A DNA stretch of 7,312 bases from positions 167 through 7,478 of the forward strand of contig DOTA01000284.1 in assembly GCA_003513015.1 (NCBI GenBank), in the 5' to 3' direction. The stretch's first letter is position 1. The number at the start of each line of letters is the position of its first letter. Source of the stretch: Chloroflexota bacterium (GTDB taxonomy: Bacteria > Chloroflexota > Anaerolineae > Anaerolineales > UBA11858). The translations under genes and the position numbers were made by a program. Shown one piece after another: positions 5,681 to 7,312 of the stretch. The notes under the pieces are model-generated. The model made no database searches and was not told the origin of the DNA. It was given only the letters and a program-made list of their open reading frames with translations.

Positions 5681-6262
5681 ATGCCCGATCTTCAAAACCT
5701 AATCACCAAGCTGACTTCCGGTGACGATGAAGTTGCCGAAGCAGCCGTAGAACAAATCGCAGCGTTGAGAGAATTCGCTCTCCCGGCGCTGTTTGATTTA
5801 GGGGATTCATCCGACTCCGAAAAACGCTGGTGGGCACTACGGACTTTATCAGTGATCCCGCACCCGGAAGTTCCGCCGCGGCTTTTAGCAGGTCTGTGCG
5901 ACCCTGACCCGGCTGTGCGGCAGTGCGCTGCCTTGGGTTTGAGCCAGCAGCCCGCGGATGAGGCCATCCCCGATTTGATCGCCGCCCTAGATGCGCGTGA
6001 CCGCCTGCTGGCCCGCCTGGCTGGTGATGCCTTGATTTCAACAGGCAGTGCGGGCCTCCCTGGGTTGATCCAAACCCTGGAGGCTGGCAGCCCTTCCGCC
6101 AAAATCGAAGCGGCCCGCGCCCTGGCGCTCATCGGCGACAAAAACGCCATCGCCGCACTATTCGCCGCCTGGCAAGAGGGCTCCACGATGGTGCAATATT
6201 GGGCCGAAGAGGGCTTGGATCGCATGGGGGTGGGGATGCAGTTTTTTGCGCCGGATGGATAA
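5681..6262 (+). CDS. HEAT-repeat (PBS-lyase-type) scaffold protein
   Basis: From the ATG this is a 193-residue, all-helical protein without signal peptide or membrane segment, so cytoplasmic. It is made of about six HEAT-like helical pairs: roughly 3-30, 32-60, 66-90, 96-121, 126-152 and 155-183. The clearest are D-P-D-P-A-V-R-Q-C-A-A-L-G-L (74-87), where the D-x-x-V-R-x-x-A-A-x-A-L type core is obvious, and K-I-E-A-A-R-A-L-A-L-I-G-D (141-153). Such solenoids bind proteins; some relatives are phycobilin lyases, but nothing here suggests pigment chemistry, and no partner can be inferred. No Shine-Dalgarno precedes it. A TTG two codons upstream (5675) is an alternative start; I prefer the ATG. 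The palindromic repeat just upstream makes it uncertain whether the gene shares the upstream transcript. It converges with the Dus gene, with 41 bp between stops. Confidence 0.87.
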   Translation: MPDLQNLITKLTSGDDEVAEAAVEQIAALREFALPALFDLGDSSDSEKRWWALRTLSVIPHPEVPPRLLAGLCDPDPAVRQCAALGLSQQPADEAIPDLIAALDARDRLLARLAGDALISTGSAGLPGLIQTLEAGSPSAKIEAARALALIGDKNAIAALFAAWQEGSTMVQYWAEEGLDRMGVGMQFFAPDG

Positions 6263-6303
6263 TGGCAAATCACAGGCAACGGACCACAAACCGCGGGCGT
6301 CGG

Positions 6304-7272
6304 TCAGCTTTCTGCGGTGGCAGTGATTTCGTCCAACAGCGCCAGAAATTCTTCCGGCTCTTCACGGGTGAGTAGTTTTTGACGGATTTCTGTGGAAAGC
6401 CGGTAGGGGGTCAGGTATTGAGCAGCGTATTTGCGAAAAAGTCGTAATCCACGTTCGGGGCCGTAGAATTCCAAGTTACGGTCCAGATGCGTTAGCATCG
6501 TGGCACGGACTTGCTCAACGGATACTTGCTCCCGATCGAGACGGCTGAAAATCCAGGGGTTATGGATGGCGGCACGCCCAATCATCACGCCCGCGCAGCC
6601 GGTATAGTCTTTCATGCGCTGAATGTCGGCAACTGTCTGCACATCCCCATTACCAATCACCGGGATGGAAACGGCCTGCACCACTTCGGCAATAGCCTCC
6701 CAATTGGCTTCACCACCGTAGCCCATCTCTTTGGTACGCCCATGAACTGCCAGCAGTTGGCCGCCCTCTTGCTCCACAATGCGAGCTACCAGCTTGTAGG
6801 TCAGGCAGTCGTCATCCCAGCCCAAGCGGATTTTGCCCGTGACGGGCACTTCCAGGTTGGCGGTTAACAACCGGAAGATGCGCGCAATTTTCAGGGGCGT
6901 GCGCGTCAACCCTACGCCCGCGCCGCGGTTGGCAACCGATTTGGCAGGACAGCCCATATTGATATCGATCACATCCGGGCCGAGTTCCTGGACTTCCAAA
7001 GCTGCTTCCAGAATTTCACCGGGATGATCCCCATAGATTTGAATCGCCACGGGGCGTTCAGCATCTTTGAAGCACATTTTGGGCAGCACGTATCCGGGGC
7101 GCGCCAGGATATCGCGCACATTGACGAACTCGGTATAACTCATGGCAGAACCAAGCCCGCGGCAAAGCGACCGGAAGGGCCAGTCTGAGTAGCCGTCCAT
7201 GGGTGCGAGAATCGTGTCTCCGTAAACAGGAATGTCGCGGATATAAAAGGCTGGAGTTGTCTTTTCGTTCAT
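6304..7272 (-). CDS. tRNA-dihydrouridine synthase (Dus family)
   Basis: This 322-residue FMN-dependent enzyme reduces specific uridines in the tRNA D-loop to dihydrouridine with NADPH; it is cytoplasmic. The N-terminal TIM barrel carries the whole signature set: L-A-P-M-D-G-Y-S-D-W-P-F-R (22-34), Q-I-Y-G (78-81), D-I-N-M-G-C-P-A-K (103-111) with the catalytic acid Cys108, G-K-I-R-L-G-W (146-152) with FMN/tRNA-contacting Lys147, V-H-G-R-T (176-180), I-G-N-G-D-V (206-211) and the phosphate-binding M-I-G-R-A-A-I-H-N-P-W-I-F (230-242). A helical C-terminal domain (about 245-322) completes a length usual for DusB-type bacterial enzymes. The general Dus assignment is secure, but the subfamily and target position are not settled by reading alone, so no symbol is given. 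No Shine-Dalgarno precedes the ATG; a -10-like box 10 nt upstream suggests a nearly leaderless transcript. Confidence 0.95.
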   Translation of the reverse strand: MNEKTTPAFYIRDIPVYGDTILAPMDGYSDWPFRSLCRGLGSAMSYTEFVNVRDILARPGYVLPKMCFKDAERPVAIQIYGDHPGEILEAALEVQELGPDVIDINMGCPAKSVANRGAGVGLTRTPLKIARIFRLLTANLEVPVTGKIRLGWDDDCLTYKLVARIVEQEGGQLLAVHGRTKEMGYGGEANWEAIAEVVQAVSIPVIGNGDVQTVADIQRMKDYTGCAGVMIGRAAIHNPWIFSRLDREQVSVEQVRATMLTHLDRNLEFYGPERGLRLFRKYAAQYLTPYRLSTEIRQKLLTREEPEEFLALLDEITATAES

Positions 7273-7282
7273 TTGCGGCGCA

Positions 7283-7288
7283 AGTATA
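7283..7288 (-). promoter_or_regulatory. Candidate -10 box of the Dus gene, near-leaderless
   Basis: The minus strand reads TATACT, one mismatch from TATAAT, with its last base 10 nt before the ATG. This implies a transcript start about 4 nt before the start codon, fitting the lack of a ribosome binding site. No good -35 is visible in the bases that remain before the window edge. Confidence 0.4.
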
Positions 7289-7312
7289 ACAAAATTTCCA
7301 TGATACGATTCC

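Noticed and set aside
5692..6279. 195-codon minus-strand frame covering nearly the whole HEAT-repeat gene
   Set aside because: Similar in length to the real gene, but the plus frame shows regular HEAT repeats while the minus frame is Ser/Ala/Arg-rich with no motif.
6263..6303. Bidirectional terminator between the convergent HEAT and Dus genes
   Set aside because: Only 4-bp complementary pieces (ACCG/CGGT) can be found and there is no T-tract on either strand.

Overview
The window looks like chromosomal DNA of a member of the Chloroflexota, most likely Anaerolineae. This is inference from gene content and style: a large lipoprotein-type alpha-2-macroglobulin with tandem Ig-like domains, a multi-domain VanW protein, a secreted GH114 protein with a V-F-L-P-L-V stretch behind its signal peptide, several starts without a Shine-Dalgarno, and two palindromic repeats of a kind I associate with that phylum. 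No marker gene here fixes the taxonomy. Composition is moderately GC-rich and even throughout. I see no RNA gene, transposase, phage gene or CRISPR array.

Layout. Positions 1-2489 (minus) are the first 829 codons of an alpha-2-macroglobulin family lipoprotein; its bait region, possible thioester and C-terminus lie beyond the left edge. This gene is the largest in the window and is open across the whole stretch. A 190-bp divergent intergenic region (2490-2679) holds its Shine-Dalgarno, a small 5'-leader inverted repeat, a TATAAT-like -10 box on the minus strand, a perfect 32-bp palindrome, and a possible -10 box for the opposite gene. To the right, on the plus strand, is a tight run of genes: a membrane-anchored VanW/peptidoglycan-binding-like protein (2680-4542), a secreted GH114 alpha-galactosaminidase-like glycosidase (4552-5394) and a 72-residue Trm112-type zinc-ribbon protein (5415-5633). 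An imperfect palindromic repeat (5641-5669) follows, then a HEAT-repeat protein (5681-6262). A convergent gene for a tRNA-dihydrouridine synthase (6304-7272, minus) closes the window, with its probable promoter at the right edge. The 41 bp between the two convergent genes contain no convincing terminator.

How the genes may work together. The A2M lipoprotein, the VanW protein and the GH114 enzyme all carry export or anchoring signals and would act on the outer face of the membrane: protease trapping, cell-wall binding or modification, and hydrolysis of an amino-sugar polymer. Divergent transcription from one short region makes shared control possible, but this is unproven. The Trm112-like, HEAT and Dus proteins are cytoplasmic. 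The first and last relate to RNA or methyltransferase biology and are probably housekeeping neighbours.
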